Assembly: GCA_905212505.1 (NCBI GenBank)
Contig: CAJMEO010000005.1
Coordinates: 1-13,246, forward strand
Length of the DNA stretch: 13,246 nucleotides
From: an uncultured Christensenella sp.
GTDB lineage: Bacteria > Bacillota > Clostridia > Christensenellales > UBA1242
Reading direction: 5' to 3'
The notes beneath the pieces are model-generated. The model did no database searches, was not told the origin of the DNA, and saw only the letters and a list, made by a program, of their open reading frames with translations. The translations under genes were made by a program, and so were the position numbers. Below are positions 1-6,846 of the stretch, piece after piece. The first letter of the stretch is position 1, and every line of letters starts with the position of its first letter.

Positions 1-71
1 TATATTAAACAAAATGTTAAAGTTAATTTTGCTAGCATATAAAAAATAAAACACCTTTTTAGTATGAGTTT

Positions 72-101
72 TTAACATAAATTTTTTCCAATTCATAAAA
101 T
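72..101 (+). promoter_or_regulatory. possible promoter for the glmU-like/glmM pair
   Basis: TTAACA (72-77) and TAAAAT (96-101) are separated by 18 bases. The expected transcription start would fall at about 107-108, on the ATG itself. No Shine-Dalgarno sequence lies before that ATG, so the transcript could be leaderless. The region is so AT-rich that a chance match is quite possible. The rest of positions 1-106 shows no gene I can support. Confidence 0.25.
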
Positions 102-106
102 TTTCT

Positions 107-772
107 ATGATTGAAAAAGATTTTTTAAGCAAACTAGAAAGTTTAAAAGTTAAAATTTTAGATCCAAATTCTACTGTAATAGACAAAACTTGCAATATTG
201 GAAAAAATACAACAATTTTTCCAAACAATACAATTATTGGCAACACAATAATAGGTCAAAACTGTGTTATTGAAGGAAATAATTTTATTAAAGATTGCAA
301 TATAAGTGAAAACAATAAAATTAGTTTTAGTTATATTGTTAATTCAACTATTGGCAAAAACAATCAAATTGGACCATTTTCAAGGTTAAGAGAAGCCGAA
401 ATTTTGAATAACACAAGAATAGGAAATTTTGTTGAAATTAAAAAAAGTTTAATCCATGATGGTGTGAAAGCAAGTCATCTAGCATATATTGGCGATAGTG
501 AAATTGGTGAAAAAACAAACATTGGTTGTGGGGTTATATTTTCTAATTTCAATGGCAAAGAAAAATTTAAAACTATTGTTGGAAAAAATTGTTTTATTGG
601 AAGCAATTGCAATTTAATTGCCCCAATTGAGATTGAAGATAACAGTTTTATAGCGGCTGGAACAACGGTGTATAAAAATATTAAAAAAAATAAATTTGTA
701 ATAGGCAATCGAGAACTTAAAATTAAAGAAGATTTAAAGAAAATTCATATAAAAAAGGATGATAAACTGTGA
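107..772 (+). CDS. stand-alone GlmU-type acetyltransferase (left-handed beta-helix), no uridyltransferase domain
   Basis: This 221-residue protein corresponds to only the C-terminal half of bifunctional GlmU, which is normally about 455 residues. It would transfer acetyl from acetyl-CoA to glucosamine-1-phosphate in the cytoplasm. Hexapeptide repeats run from about residue 22 to 195. The acetyltransferase site is well kept: RLRE (R93/R95), NFVEIKK, K121-A-S-H124 matching the KAGH motif with catalytic His, NIGCG, SNFNG (Tyr replaced by Phe beside the catalytic Asn), KFKT, GSN and IAAGTTV. The protein begins where GlmU's linker helix ends ([10 protein letters not shown] resembles the GlmU IIDPxxTYID segment). 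An in-frame stop at 65-67, with no other ATG after it, makes 107 the likely start; no Shine-Dalgarno sequence is visible. It overlaps glmM by 4 bases, which supports a shared pathway. The specific substrate is inferred from the motifs and the glmM neighbour. Confidence 0.85.
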   Translation: MIEKDFLSKLESLKVKILDPNSTVIDKTCNIGKNTTIFPNNTIIGNTIIGQNCVIEGNNFIKDCNISENNKISFSYIVNSTIGKNNQIGPFSRLREAEILNNTRIGNFVEIKKSLIHDGVKASHLAYIGDSEIGEKTNIGCGVIFSNFNGKEKFKTIVGKNCFIGSNCNLIAPIEIEDNSFIAAGTTVYKNIKKNKFVIGNRELKIKEDLKKIHIKKDDKL

Positions 773-2070
773 TTTATTTTGGAACAGATGGAATTAGAGG
801 GGTTGTGGGAAAAGATCTCACAACAGAATTGGCTTTTAAATGCGGTTTAGCACTAACAAAAGTTAGGGAAAATCCAAAGATATTAATTTGTCAAGACACA
901 AGACCTAGTAACAATTTAATTTCATTTTCTTTTGTGAGTGGGGTTATTTCTAATGGGGGAATTGTTGTTGATGCGGGCATTGCTCCAACAAGTTTGGTTT
1001 CGTGCTTATTAACAAAATTAAACTTTGATTTTGGTGTTGTTATTTCGGCTTCTCACAATCCAAGTGAATATAACGGAATAAAAATTTTTGCTGAAAATGG
1101 TGAAAAAATCAGTGAAAGTATGGAAGAAAAAATTGAAAGTTTCATTATAAGCGGAAATCTTGGTGGCAATTTTTGTTTGGGAGAATATAAACGATGTGAA
1201 TCACTTCAAAAAAAATATATAGATTATTTGATTAACAGTTTAGATGTTCGGCTTAATGGAATTAAAGTTGTTCTTGACCTTGCAAATGGAGCAAGTTTTA
1301 AGTTGGCACCAATCATATACAAAAAACTTGGGGCCGAAGTTATTGCAATAAACAATTTTAATGGAGGGGTTATCAACGACAATTGTGGAAGTTTGCATCT
1401 TGACATGCTAAAACGAAAAGTTATTTTGGAAAATGCTGACCTAGGGTTGGCATTTGATGGTGATGCTGATAGGGTTATATGTGTTGATAGTGACGGAAAT
1501 ATTTTGGATGGGGATGCTATTTTATACATTTTATCAAGTTCTTTGAAAAAGCGAAATTTGTTGAAAAACAATATTGTTGTTGGAACAACGCAAACTAATC
1601 TTAAAATTGAGAAAAAATTAAAGAAAAAAGGAATTGATTTTGTAAGAACCGATGTGGGAGATAAGTTTGTTATTCAAAAATTAAATTCTGTTGGTGGTGT
1701 TTTGGGTGGCGAGCAAAGTGGACATATAATTTTGAAAGACTTTTTGCCAACCGGAGATGGAATTTTGGCAGGGCTTAAACTTATGGAAGTTATGAAAAAA
1801 GAAAACAAAAGCTTGAAAGAACTTTTTAATGTAAAGTTAATGCCTCAACTTGCAACAAATGTTGTTGTTAAAGACAAACTCAGAATAAAAAACAGTGAGG
1901 AACTGAATAATTTGGTTAACACATTAAAGCAAAATTATAACGGAAGAATTATTGTTAGAATGAGTGGAACAGAAAATAAAATTAGAATTCTGGTTGAAGG
2001 CGAAAGCAAGTTGCAATTAAAATATATAACAAGTGAAATTGTTAAGTTGATAAACAAAATCAATGTTTAA
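769..2070 (+). CDS. glmM: phosphoglucosamine mutase GlmM
   Basis: Cytoplasmic enzyme of the alpha-D-phosphohexomutase superfamily. It converts glucosamine-6-phosphate to glucosamine-1-phosphate for UDP-GlcNAc synthesis. All four signature sites are present: the N-terminal TDGIRG, the phosphoserine loop SASHNP with active Ser95, the metal-binding loop DGDADRV (230-236), the sugar-binding GEQSGH (314-319), and the phosphate-binding RMSGTEN (from R397). The GlmM-type GEQSGH loop separates it from phosphomannomutases. Its 433 residues are slightly fewer than the usual 445 or so. It starts with GTG at 769, overlapping the upstream stop as GTGA, with AAAGGAT at 754-760 as ribosome binding site, so translational coupling with the acetyltransferase is likely. 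Confidence 0.96.
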   Translation: MIYFGTDGIRGVVGKDLTTELAFKCGLALTKVRENPKILICQDTRPSNNLISFSFVSGVISNGGIVVDAGIAPTSLVSCLLTKLNFDFGVVISASHNPSEYNGIKIFAENGEKISESMEEKIESFIISGNLGGNFCLGEYKRCESLQKKYIDYLINSLDVRLNGIKVVLDLANGASFKLAPIIYKKLGAEVIAINNFNGGVINDNCGSLHLDMLKRKVILENADLGLAFDGDADRVICVDSDGNILDGDAILYILSSSLKKRNLLKNNIVVGTTQTNLKIEKKLKKKGIDFVRTDVGDKFVIQKLNSVGGVLGGEQSGHIILKDFLPTGDGILAGLKLMEVMKKENKSLKELFNVKLMPQLATNVVVKDKLRIKNSEELNNLVNTLKQNYNGRIIVRMSGTENKIRILVEGESKLQLKYITSEIVKLINKINV

Positions 2071-2184
2071 CCAACACAGTTTAACAATCAATCATGGATT
2101 TAAGATTTGAAAAAAATATTTAAAAATTTTTTAGTTGCTTTTTTTGCGAGAAAGATTAATATAAAAATAAAGTTAATTTTTAGT

Positions 2185-2212
2185 TTGAAAAATTTTGTCA
2201 AAATGTTATAAT
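2185..2212 (+). promoter_or_regulatory. extended -10 promoter for the CPBP-CPBP-rlmH-tadA operon, possibly giving a leaderless mRNA
   Basis: TTGAAA (2185-2190), a 16-base spacer, and a perfect TATAAT (2207-2212) with the extended TG at 2204-2205. The expected start of transcription, about 7 bases after the -10, falls on the ATG at 2219. The rest of the 2071-2218 gap is A/T runs with a weak all-A/T hairpin at 2111-2132. Confidence 0.65.
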
Positions 2213-2218
2213 AAATCA

Positions 2219-3232
2219 ATGCAAAAGAAATTTAATGAAAAAGATAGTGCAATTTCTTTTATGTTAGCGTTGTTTTTGCCAAGCATTTTGGCAATTTTTT
2301 GCATCATCATTTTATCAATGTTTATAAATTCAAGTGAAATAGAAAACTCTTTGGCCTACAAAATTTTGGCAACTTTAATAAGTCAAGTGTCTTTTCTTAT
2401 TATATGTTTTTTTGTAACAAAATCAAAAAAAATAAGTTTTAAGCAAATAAACCATAACAAATTAGATTTCAAACAAATAATGATTTTGCTTTTGATTTCT
2501 GCCTGCTGTTTGTTTTTGATAAGTCCAATAATTAATGTTTATGACAGTTTAATCGTTAAACTGGGGGTTAAAGAGCAAACTTTGCCACTAAGTTTAGATA
2601 ATCCATTAAATTTTGTTTATCTTTTGCTAAGCATGGGTATTTTTGCACCAATTTCTGAAGAATTGCTTTTTAGGGGCATAATTTTGCAAGGCTTAGAAGA
2701 TAAGGGAAAGACGAAAGCTGTTTTAATATCAAGCTTAATGTTCATGATAATGCATTTAAGTTTGCATCAAACAATCTATCAATTTGTTTTGGGAATAATT
2801 ATGGCATTAATTGTTATTTACACTCAAAGCATTTTTGCAAGTATTTTTGTTCATTTTGTTAATAATAGTGTTGTGCTTGTCATAAATTATATTAATCCAC
2901 ATCTTTTTGATTATAAATATTTAGAAACAAATTATATTATTTTGGCAGTTGTTTTGTTCTTGTTTGCATTATTTGTTCTTTTTTATCTTTTAAGGTGGCT
3001 AAAGCATCATCGCGTGAAAAATAATAGAAGTTTGCAAACAAGCAACGAAATTAAAGGGCAAAACATAAATAAATCACAAAATTTGCAAAACAACTCAGAA
3101 GTTTTGGGGAATAATTCATTTGACAAATCAACTCAACTTGAAAAAAATGTGGGGGTCAAAAAAATCAACTGGCTTTTGATAAGTTTAGTTGTGGGGGCGA
3201 TTTTGTGGCTTTTAAATTTAATTTTACAATAG
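2219..3232 (+). CDS. CPBP family intramembrane metalloprotease (first copy)
   Basis: Integral membrane protein of the CPBP/Abi (CAAX prenyl protease 2-like) family, 337 residues. The three family motifs are present in order: EELLFRG (E147, E148, R152), FMIMH (F175, H179) and HFVNN (H212, N216). These acidic and His residues form the metal/glutamate catalytic centre in the family. Hydrophobic segments lie near 12-36, 45-67, 86-105 and throughout 130-275. They are followed by a polar Asn/Gln/Lys/Ser-rich stretch (about 262-310) and one more membrane segment at the extreme C-terminus. An upstream in-frame TTG at 2195 would add 8 residues but lies within the promoter, so the ATG at 2219 is preferred. 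The substrate is unknown; bacterial relatives include bacteriocin immunity and peptide-processing proteins. A second copy follows after 6 bases. Confidence 0.88.
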   Translation: MQKKFNEKDSAISFMLALFLPSILAIFCIIILSMFINSSEIENSLAYKILATLISQVSFLIICFFVTKSKKISFKQINHNKLDFKQIMILLLISACCLFLISPIINVYDSLIVKLGVKEQTLPLSLDNPLNFVYLLLSMGIFAPISEELLFRGIILQGLEDKGKTKAVLISSLMFMIMHLSLHQTIYQFVLGIIMALIVIYTQSIFASIFVHFVNNSVVLVINYINPHLFDYKYLETNYIILAVVLFLFALFVLFYLLRWLKHHRVKNNRSLQTSNEIKGQNINKSQNLQNNSEVLGNNSFDKSTQLEKNVGVKKINWLLISLVVGAILWLLNLILQ

Positions 3233-3237
3233 GTGAT
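3231..3237 (+). promoter_or_regulatory. ribosome binding site deciding the start at 3239
   Basis: AGGTGAT matches the 3' part of the extended Shine-Dalgarno AGGAGGTGAT and ends just before ATG 3239. The alternative GTG at 3233 lies inside this site and has no site of its own. It overlaps the TAG stop of the preceding gene. Confidence 0.5.
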
Positions 3238-3238
3238 T

Positions 3239-4357
3239 ATGCAAAAACAATCAAATTTTTTTAAAATTACATTAATATATTTTATTTCCCTTGTGCTTTT
3301 TGTTGGCATAAGAATTGTTTTTGGTCTTGGGTTTTTAAGCAATATTGGCGAAATTTGGCAAGAATTGGTTTCAACATTTTTAATTCAAATCATTGTTATG
3401 TTTTTGGTGCCATTTTTGTTTTATATGTTGCTTTTCAGAAAAAAACCAAAAGAAACTTTAACAAATTTGGGTTTTAAGAAAATCAATTTTAAAGTTGTTT
3501 TGATATGTGTGCTTATTGGAATAATTGCTTTTTTATTAAACATTGTTGTAAGTTCGGTTTTTAATGGAATAATTCAGGCGTTAGGCTATAGAAGTTCAAG
3601 TGGGGGTTCAACGCAAGACTATTCTTTGATAAGTTTTTTTGTTAACATTTTGTGTGTTGCAATTTTGCCAGCATTATGTGAAGAATTTATTCATCGTGGG
3701 CTTTTGATGAGAGGGCTTTTTAACAGCATCAGTGTTAAACATGCTTTAATTATCAGTTCAATTTGCTTTGGGCTTATGCATCTTAATATTGTTCAAGTTT
3801 TCTATGCATCAATTTTGGGGCTTTTGATTGGCTTTGTGTCTATTGTTGGAAAAAGCATTTGGCCAGCAGTTATAATTCATTTTGTGAACAATTTTATTAA
3901 TGTATATTTGTCTTTTGCCTCGCACAATAATTGGTTGTTTGGCAATTTTTATGATGCTATTTCAAATTTTATTTCTCAAAACTTTTTAATAAGTTTGCTG
4001 CTAATTATAATAGGCATTTGTGCTTTACTATATTTTTTAGTAAAACTTATTATGATGCTTTTAAAACTTACAAGCTTTGAAAGTTTTAGAAATGTGATTT
4101 TAAAACTTAAAAAAAGTTTAAATAAAAATGTTGTTAATTATCAAACGGGCGAAGAAGTGAATGAAATGAATTATATTGGCGAACTTGAACCAATAATTTT
4201 AGAAAATATAATAGAGCCTAAAAACATGAGTGAACTTTTTTTGCAAGATGTATATTCAAAAGAAAAATTAATATTGTGGGATAAAATCTTTTTGATTGCA
4301 AGTTTGTTTTTGGGAACAATAATAACAATTTTCACATTTGTTTGGGGTATATTATGA
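3239..4357 (+). CDS. CPBP family intramembrane metalloprotease (second copy)
   Basis: This 372-residue membrane protein is a paralogue of the preceding gene. Its motifs sit at almost the same positions: CEEFIHRG (E148, E149, R153), FGLMH (H181) and HFVNNF (H214, N218). At least six hydrophobic segments are visible in the first 275 residues. A cytosolic-looking charged region (about 275-345) follows, then a final C-terminal membrane segment, so the architecture is shared with the first copy even though the tails differ in sequence. Its stop overlaps the start of rlmH by 4 bases (ATGA). The side-by-side pair suggests a duplication or partners with different substrates. The function is inferred only at family level. 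Confidence 0.88.
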   Translation: MQKQSNFFKITLIYFISLVLFVGIRIVFGLGFLSNIGEIWQELVSTFLIQIIVMFLVPFLFYMLLFRKKPKETLTNLGFKKINFKVVLICVLIGIIAFLLNIVVSSVFNGIIQALGYRSSSGGSTQDYSLISFFVNILCVAILPALCEEFIHRGLLMRGLFNSISVKHALIISSICFGLMHLNIVQVFYASILGLLIGFVSIVGKSIWPAVIIHFVNNFINVYLSFASHNNWLFGNFYDAISNFISQNFLISLLLIIIGICALLYFLVKLIMMLLKLTSFESFRNVILKLKKSLNKNVVNYQTGEEVNEMNYIGELEPIILENIIEPKNMSELFLQDVYSKEKLILWDKIFLIASLFLGTIITIFTFVWGIL

Positions 4358-4830
4358 TAACAATTAATCTTATTTGTGTTGGAAATTTGAAAGAAACATA
4401 CTTTAAAGATGCGGTCAAAGAATATTCAAAGCGTTTAAGCGCTTTTTGCAAGTTTAACATTATTGAACTTAAAGAAATAAATTTTTCAAACCCAACAAAA
4501 AGCGAAATTGAAAAAATTAAAACTGAAGAAGGTAAATTTATCAGGTCAAAGTTAAAAAAAAGCAATAATATTTTGCTTTCAATTAATGCAAAAGAATTTT
4601 CAAGCGAAGAACTGGCAAATTTTATAAAACAAAGGCAGGTTGATGGAATTAGTGAACTTAACTTTGTTATTGGCGGAAGTTATGGCGTTAGCGGTGAAGT
4701 TGAAAAATCGTGTGATGAAAAAATTTCCTTTTCAAAACTAACTTTTCCTCATCAACTTATGCGAGTGATTTTTTGTGAACAAATTTATCGGGCGTTTACA
4801 ATTTTGAACAATAAAGGATATCACAAATGA
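4354..4830 (+). CDS. rlmH: 23S rRNA pseudouridine-1915 N3-methyltransferase RlmH
   Basis: SPOUT-class methyltransferase of 158 residues (family about 156-160). It methylates the pseudouridine at 23S rRNA position 1915 (E. coli numbering), using S-adenosylmethionine, on the assembled 70S ribosome. The SAM-binding knot is visible: LSINAKE in the middle, FVIGGSYG (104-111), and the C-terminal FPHQLMR, EQIYRA and final GYHK (usually PYHK or HPYHK). The ATG at 4354 overlaps the upstream stop, and a TTG at 4342 would add only four residues. No strong Shine-Dalgarno sequence is visible, so translation probably depends on coupling to the protease gene. Confidence 0.95.
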   Translation: MITINLICVGNLKETYFKDAVKEYSKRLSAFCKFNIIELKEINFSNPTKSEIEKIKTEEGKFIRSKLKKSNNILLSINAKEFSSEELANFIKQRQVDGISELNFVIGGSYGVSGEVEKSCDEKISFSKLTFPHQLMRVIFCEQIYRAFTILNNKGYHK

Positions 4831-5276
4831 TGACAAAAGAAGAAATTATGCAACAAGCATTAATTTTGGCTGAAAAGGCACAAAAAAAAGATGAAGTTCC
4901 TGTGGGGGCAGTTATTGTTAAAGGCGACAGAATAATTTCTTTAGCGTTTAACAAAAAAGAAACAAAACATTGTGCAATTTTTCATGCCGAAATTTTGGCA
5001 ATAAAAAAGGCATGCAAAAAATTAAAAACATGGAACTTAACTGGATGTTCTATTTTTGTTACAAAACAACCTTGCTTGATGTGTTATGGGGCTATTCTTT
5101 CAAGCAGAATTGATGCAATATATTTTGGGGCTTACGACAAAAAATATGGAATGCAAGTTGAAAAATATGAAGAATTAAATGAAAAGGGTTTTAATCATAA
5201 ATGTAGGGTTGAGGGTGGCATCTGTGAAGAAGAGTGTGCCAAACTTTTGACAAATTTTTTTAAAGACAAACGTTAA
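4827..5276 (+). CDS. tadA: TadA-like tRNA adenosine(34) deaminase
   Basis: Zinc-dependent deaminase of 149 residues in the cytidine-deaminase fold. TadA converts A34 to inosine in tRNA-Arg(ACG). The zinc ligands and proton shuttle are clear: H53-A-E55 and P82-C83-L-M-C86. Segments such as EVPVGAVIV, KTWNLTGCSIFVT and the C-terminal AKLLTNFFKDKR are typical of TadA. Two loops differ from the usual sequence: PTAHAE is replaced by AIFHAE, and TLEPC by TKQPC. The ATG at 4827 overlaps the rlmH stop, with AAAGGAT (4813-4819) as a well-placed ribosome binding site; a second ATG follows directly at 4830. A related guanine or cytosine deaminase cannot be fully excluded, but TadA is the best fit. Confidence 0.85.
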   Translation: MMTKEEIMQQALILAEKAQKKDEVPVGAVIVKGDRIISLAFNKKETKHCAIFHAEILAIKKACKKLKTWNLTGCSIFVTKQPCLMCYGAILSSRIDAIYFGAYDKKYGMQVEKYEELNEKGFNHKCRVEGGICEEECAKLLTNFFKDKR

Positions 5277-5293
5277 CAGTTTGACTTTTTTTT
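5267..5293 (+). terminator. weak candidate terminator at the end of tadA
   Basis: CAAAC (5267-5271) can pair with GTTTG (5279-5283) around a 7-base loop, and eight T residues follow at 5286-5293. The stem is only 5 base pairs and overlaps the -35 element of the next promoter, so termination here would be inefficient at best. Confidence 0.25.
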
Positions 5294-5308
5294 ATTATGC
5301 TTTATAAT
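5281..5308 (+). promoter_or_regulatory. sigma-A type promoter for the GlmU-like-pth-mfd operon
   Basis: TTGACT (5281-5286), a 16-base spacer, and a perfect TATAAT (5303-5308). Transcription would start near 5315, leaving a 5' untranslated region of about 110 bases. That leader is A/T-rich with only weak hairpin potential (for example AGC around 5328 with GCT around 5346), and I recognise no riboswitch in it. Confidence 0.75.
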
Positions 5309-5413
5309 GATTATGATTTAATTATTAGCTTTTAAACTTTAAATGCTTGTTGATAATAGTTAAGTTGTCAAATTTATTGATTTTTAAAAATTTTAACAAA
5401 TTGTTTGCAATTA

Positions 5414-5419
5414 AAAGGA
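5414..5419 (+). promoter_or_regulatory. ribosome binding site deciding the start at 5426
   Basis: AAAGGA lies 6 bases before the ATG at 5426. The in-frame TTG at 5405 is upstream of it and has no comparable site, so the protein starts at MTELFEK. Confidence 0.7.
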
Positions 5420-5425
5420 AAAATT

Positions 5426-6292
5426 ATGACAGAATTATTTGAAAAAATTATTGAAACAAAAGAACAAACAAAAGAACAAACAAAAGAACAAAATCTTGCA
5501 TCAAAAATTTTGGGAGAACTTAGTTTGGAAGAAGATTATAAAAATGTTTTGGTTTTGGTTTTAAAGCCAAACTATAGTTTTGATTTTTCAAGTTTAGAAA
5601 TGTTTTCTATTAAGGGCATAGACTATGTTTTAAGTGCATGCTCAGTTTTTCAAACAAAAGTTGTTGATTTTGACATTAAAGATGACATAATTGAAACAAT
5701 AAAACAAAATTTAAACGAAAAAAAATATGTTTTAGTTTTGTTTTCAGACACTCCACTTTTAACAAAAAAGACAGTGCTTGAAATTGTTGATTATTTTTTA
5801 ATAAAAAAACTTTGCAGTTTAAAATTTAATCGTGGTTTTATGTTTGAAACAAACTATCTAAAAAGTGTGGAAAAAATTTATAATCCGCTTGAACAAAATT
5901 TTTTTGAAGAAGACTTTTTGAAGGTTTTTGACAGCCAAAGTTTTTCTTCTTGCTTAAATGTTTTGAAAAGAAGAATTATTTCTTATCATCAATCTAATGG
6001 CGTTTTGTTTGAAGATGAGGCTTCAGCGTTTATTGATGCCATGGTAAACATTGAAAAAGGCGTAACAATTGGCGAAAACGTGAAGATTTTGGGCAAAAGT
6101 GTTATAAAACAAAATTGTAAACTTTGTTGTTGCACCTTAGATAAGGTGATTTTAGAAAATAATGTTAAGGTTGAAAATTCTGTTATAAAAAATAGTGTTA
6201 TTCTTGAAAATTCAACAATATCAGATTACAGCGTGATAAAAAATCAAACTGTGCAACAAAGAAGTGATATTTCAAATGAAAAAATAATCTAG
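5426..6292 (+). CDS. degenerate GlmU-like protein lacking both active sites
   Basis: This 288-residue protein is recognisably derived from GlmU but has lost its signatures. Residues 1-38 form a charged leader with TKEQ repeated three times. Residues 39-185 follow the nucleotidyltransferase fold: a beta strand (VLVLVL) where LAAGxGTRM should be, then SDTPLLT (D108) matching the GDTPLIT metal-binding region, FNRGFMFE matching INTGIY, and LKRRIISYHQSNGV (H188) matching the GlmU linker helix. Residues 195-275 are hexapeptide repeats, ending before any acetyltransferase KAGH motif. The pyrophosphorylase glycine loop, the LGTxHA motif and the NNR metal-binding region are missing, so catalysis is unlikely. 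Its position before pth and mfd is where Bacillota keep glmU (often with prs and ctc between). It could be a relic, a structural partner of the acetyltransferase, or a regulator. The reading frame is intact, so it is kept as a gene. Confidence 0.7.
   Translation: MTELFEKIIETKEQTKEQTKEQNLASKILGELSLEEDYKNVLVLVLKPNYSFDFSSLEMFSIKGIDYVLSACSVFQTKVVDFDIKDDIIETIKQNLNEKKYVLVLFSDTPLLTKKTVLEIVDYFLIKKLCSLKFNRGFMFETNYLKSVEKIYNPLEQNFFEEDFLKVFDSQSFSSCLNVLKRRIISYHQSNGVLFEDEASAFIDAMVNIEKGVTIGENVKILGKSVIKQNCKLCCCTLDKVILENNVKVENSVIKNSVILENSTISDYSVIKNQTVQQRSDISNEKII
5456..5491 (+). repeat. three in-frame copies of a 12-base tandem repeat
   Basis: ACAAAAGAACAA occurs exactly three times in a row (5456-5467, 5468-5479, 5480-5491) and encodes TKEQ repeats in the leader of the GlmU-like protein. 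The unit length is a multiple of three, so a change in copy number would alter length without breaking the frame. Confidence 0.95.
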
Positions 6293-6300
6293 GAGGATAT

Positions 6301-6846
6301 ATGCTTTTAATTTTTGGGCTTGGAAACATTGGGAAAGAGTATGATAACACCTATCACAACATGGGGTTTATGTGCCTTGATAGATTTTTGAATGGGCATA
6401 ACCTGAAACTTAACAAAACAAAATATAATGGTGAGTTTTGTGAAACTATTATTAACAACGAAAAAGTTATTTTAATAAAACCCACAACTTATATGAATAA
6501 TAGTGGATTGTGTGTTAAAAATTTTGTTGATAAATTTAATGCGAACCTTGATGATATTTTGGTTATTTATGATGACTATGATTTGCCTATTGGTGAAATT
6601 AGGTTCAGAAATAGTGGCAAAAGTGGAACGCATAACGGAATGCGTGATATTGTTAAATCTCTTCAAAGTGAAAATTTTAAGCGTTTGAGAATTGGAATTA
6701 AAGACGAAAACAGCAAAATGCCACTTATAAATTATGTTTTAAGCAAGTGTAAAAAACAAAATTTTGACGAGGTGTTTGAAAAAGCCAGTTCGTTTTTGGA
6801 TGAATATATTTCTAAAAATGGAAAGGTTGATAATGTAAGTTTATGA
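6301..6846 (+). CDS. pth: peptidyl-tRNA hydrolase
   Basis: Cytoplasmic enzyme of 181 residues that frees tRNA from peptidyl-tRNAs dropped by ribosomes. Family motifs are in order: FGLGNIG with N9, YHNMGF with catalytic H19, KPTTYMNNSG, IYDDYDLP with the conserved Asp near 91-94, GTHNGM with N112, and RLRIGI. Small departures from the usual sequence are NIG for NPG, TYHN for TRHN, and GTHNG for GGHNG. It is slightly shorter than the usual 185-195. A strong AGGAGG (6291-6296) overlaps the stop of the GlmU-like gene and sits 4 bases before the ATG. Its stop overlaps the start of mfd, matching the conserved pth-mfd pairing of Bacillota. Confidence 0.95.
   Translation: MLLIFGLGNIGKEYDNTYHNMGFMCLDRFLNGHNLKLNKTKYNGEFCETIINNEKVILIKPTTYMNNSGLCVKNFVDKFNANLDDILVIYDDYDLPIGEIRFRNSGKSGTHNGMRDIVKSLQSENFKRLRIGIKDENSKMPLINYVLSKCKKQNFDEVFEKASSFLDEYISKNGKVDNVSL

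Noticed and set aside
1..42. Open frame from the window edge ending in TAA at 40-42, possibly the tail of an upstream gene.
   Set aside because: Only 13 codons, another frame is also open to 49, and the sequence gives no family clue.
2111..2145. Possible terminator after glmM: AAAAAAT pairing with ATTTTTT, then a T run at 2139-2145.
   Set aside because: The stem is purely A/T and could arise by chance in this composition; the T run is 6 bases away.
2195..2218. Upstream TTG start adding 8 residues to the first CPBP protease.
   Set aside because: It lies within the promoter, overlaps the -10, and has no ribosome binding site.
5309..5425. Roughly 110-base leader before the GlmU-like gene considered as a riboswitch or ribozyme (such as glmS type).
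   Set aside because: No stable GC-containing stems and no recognisable core motif.
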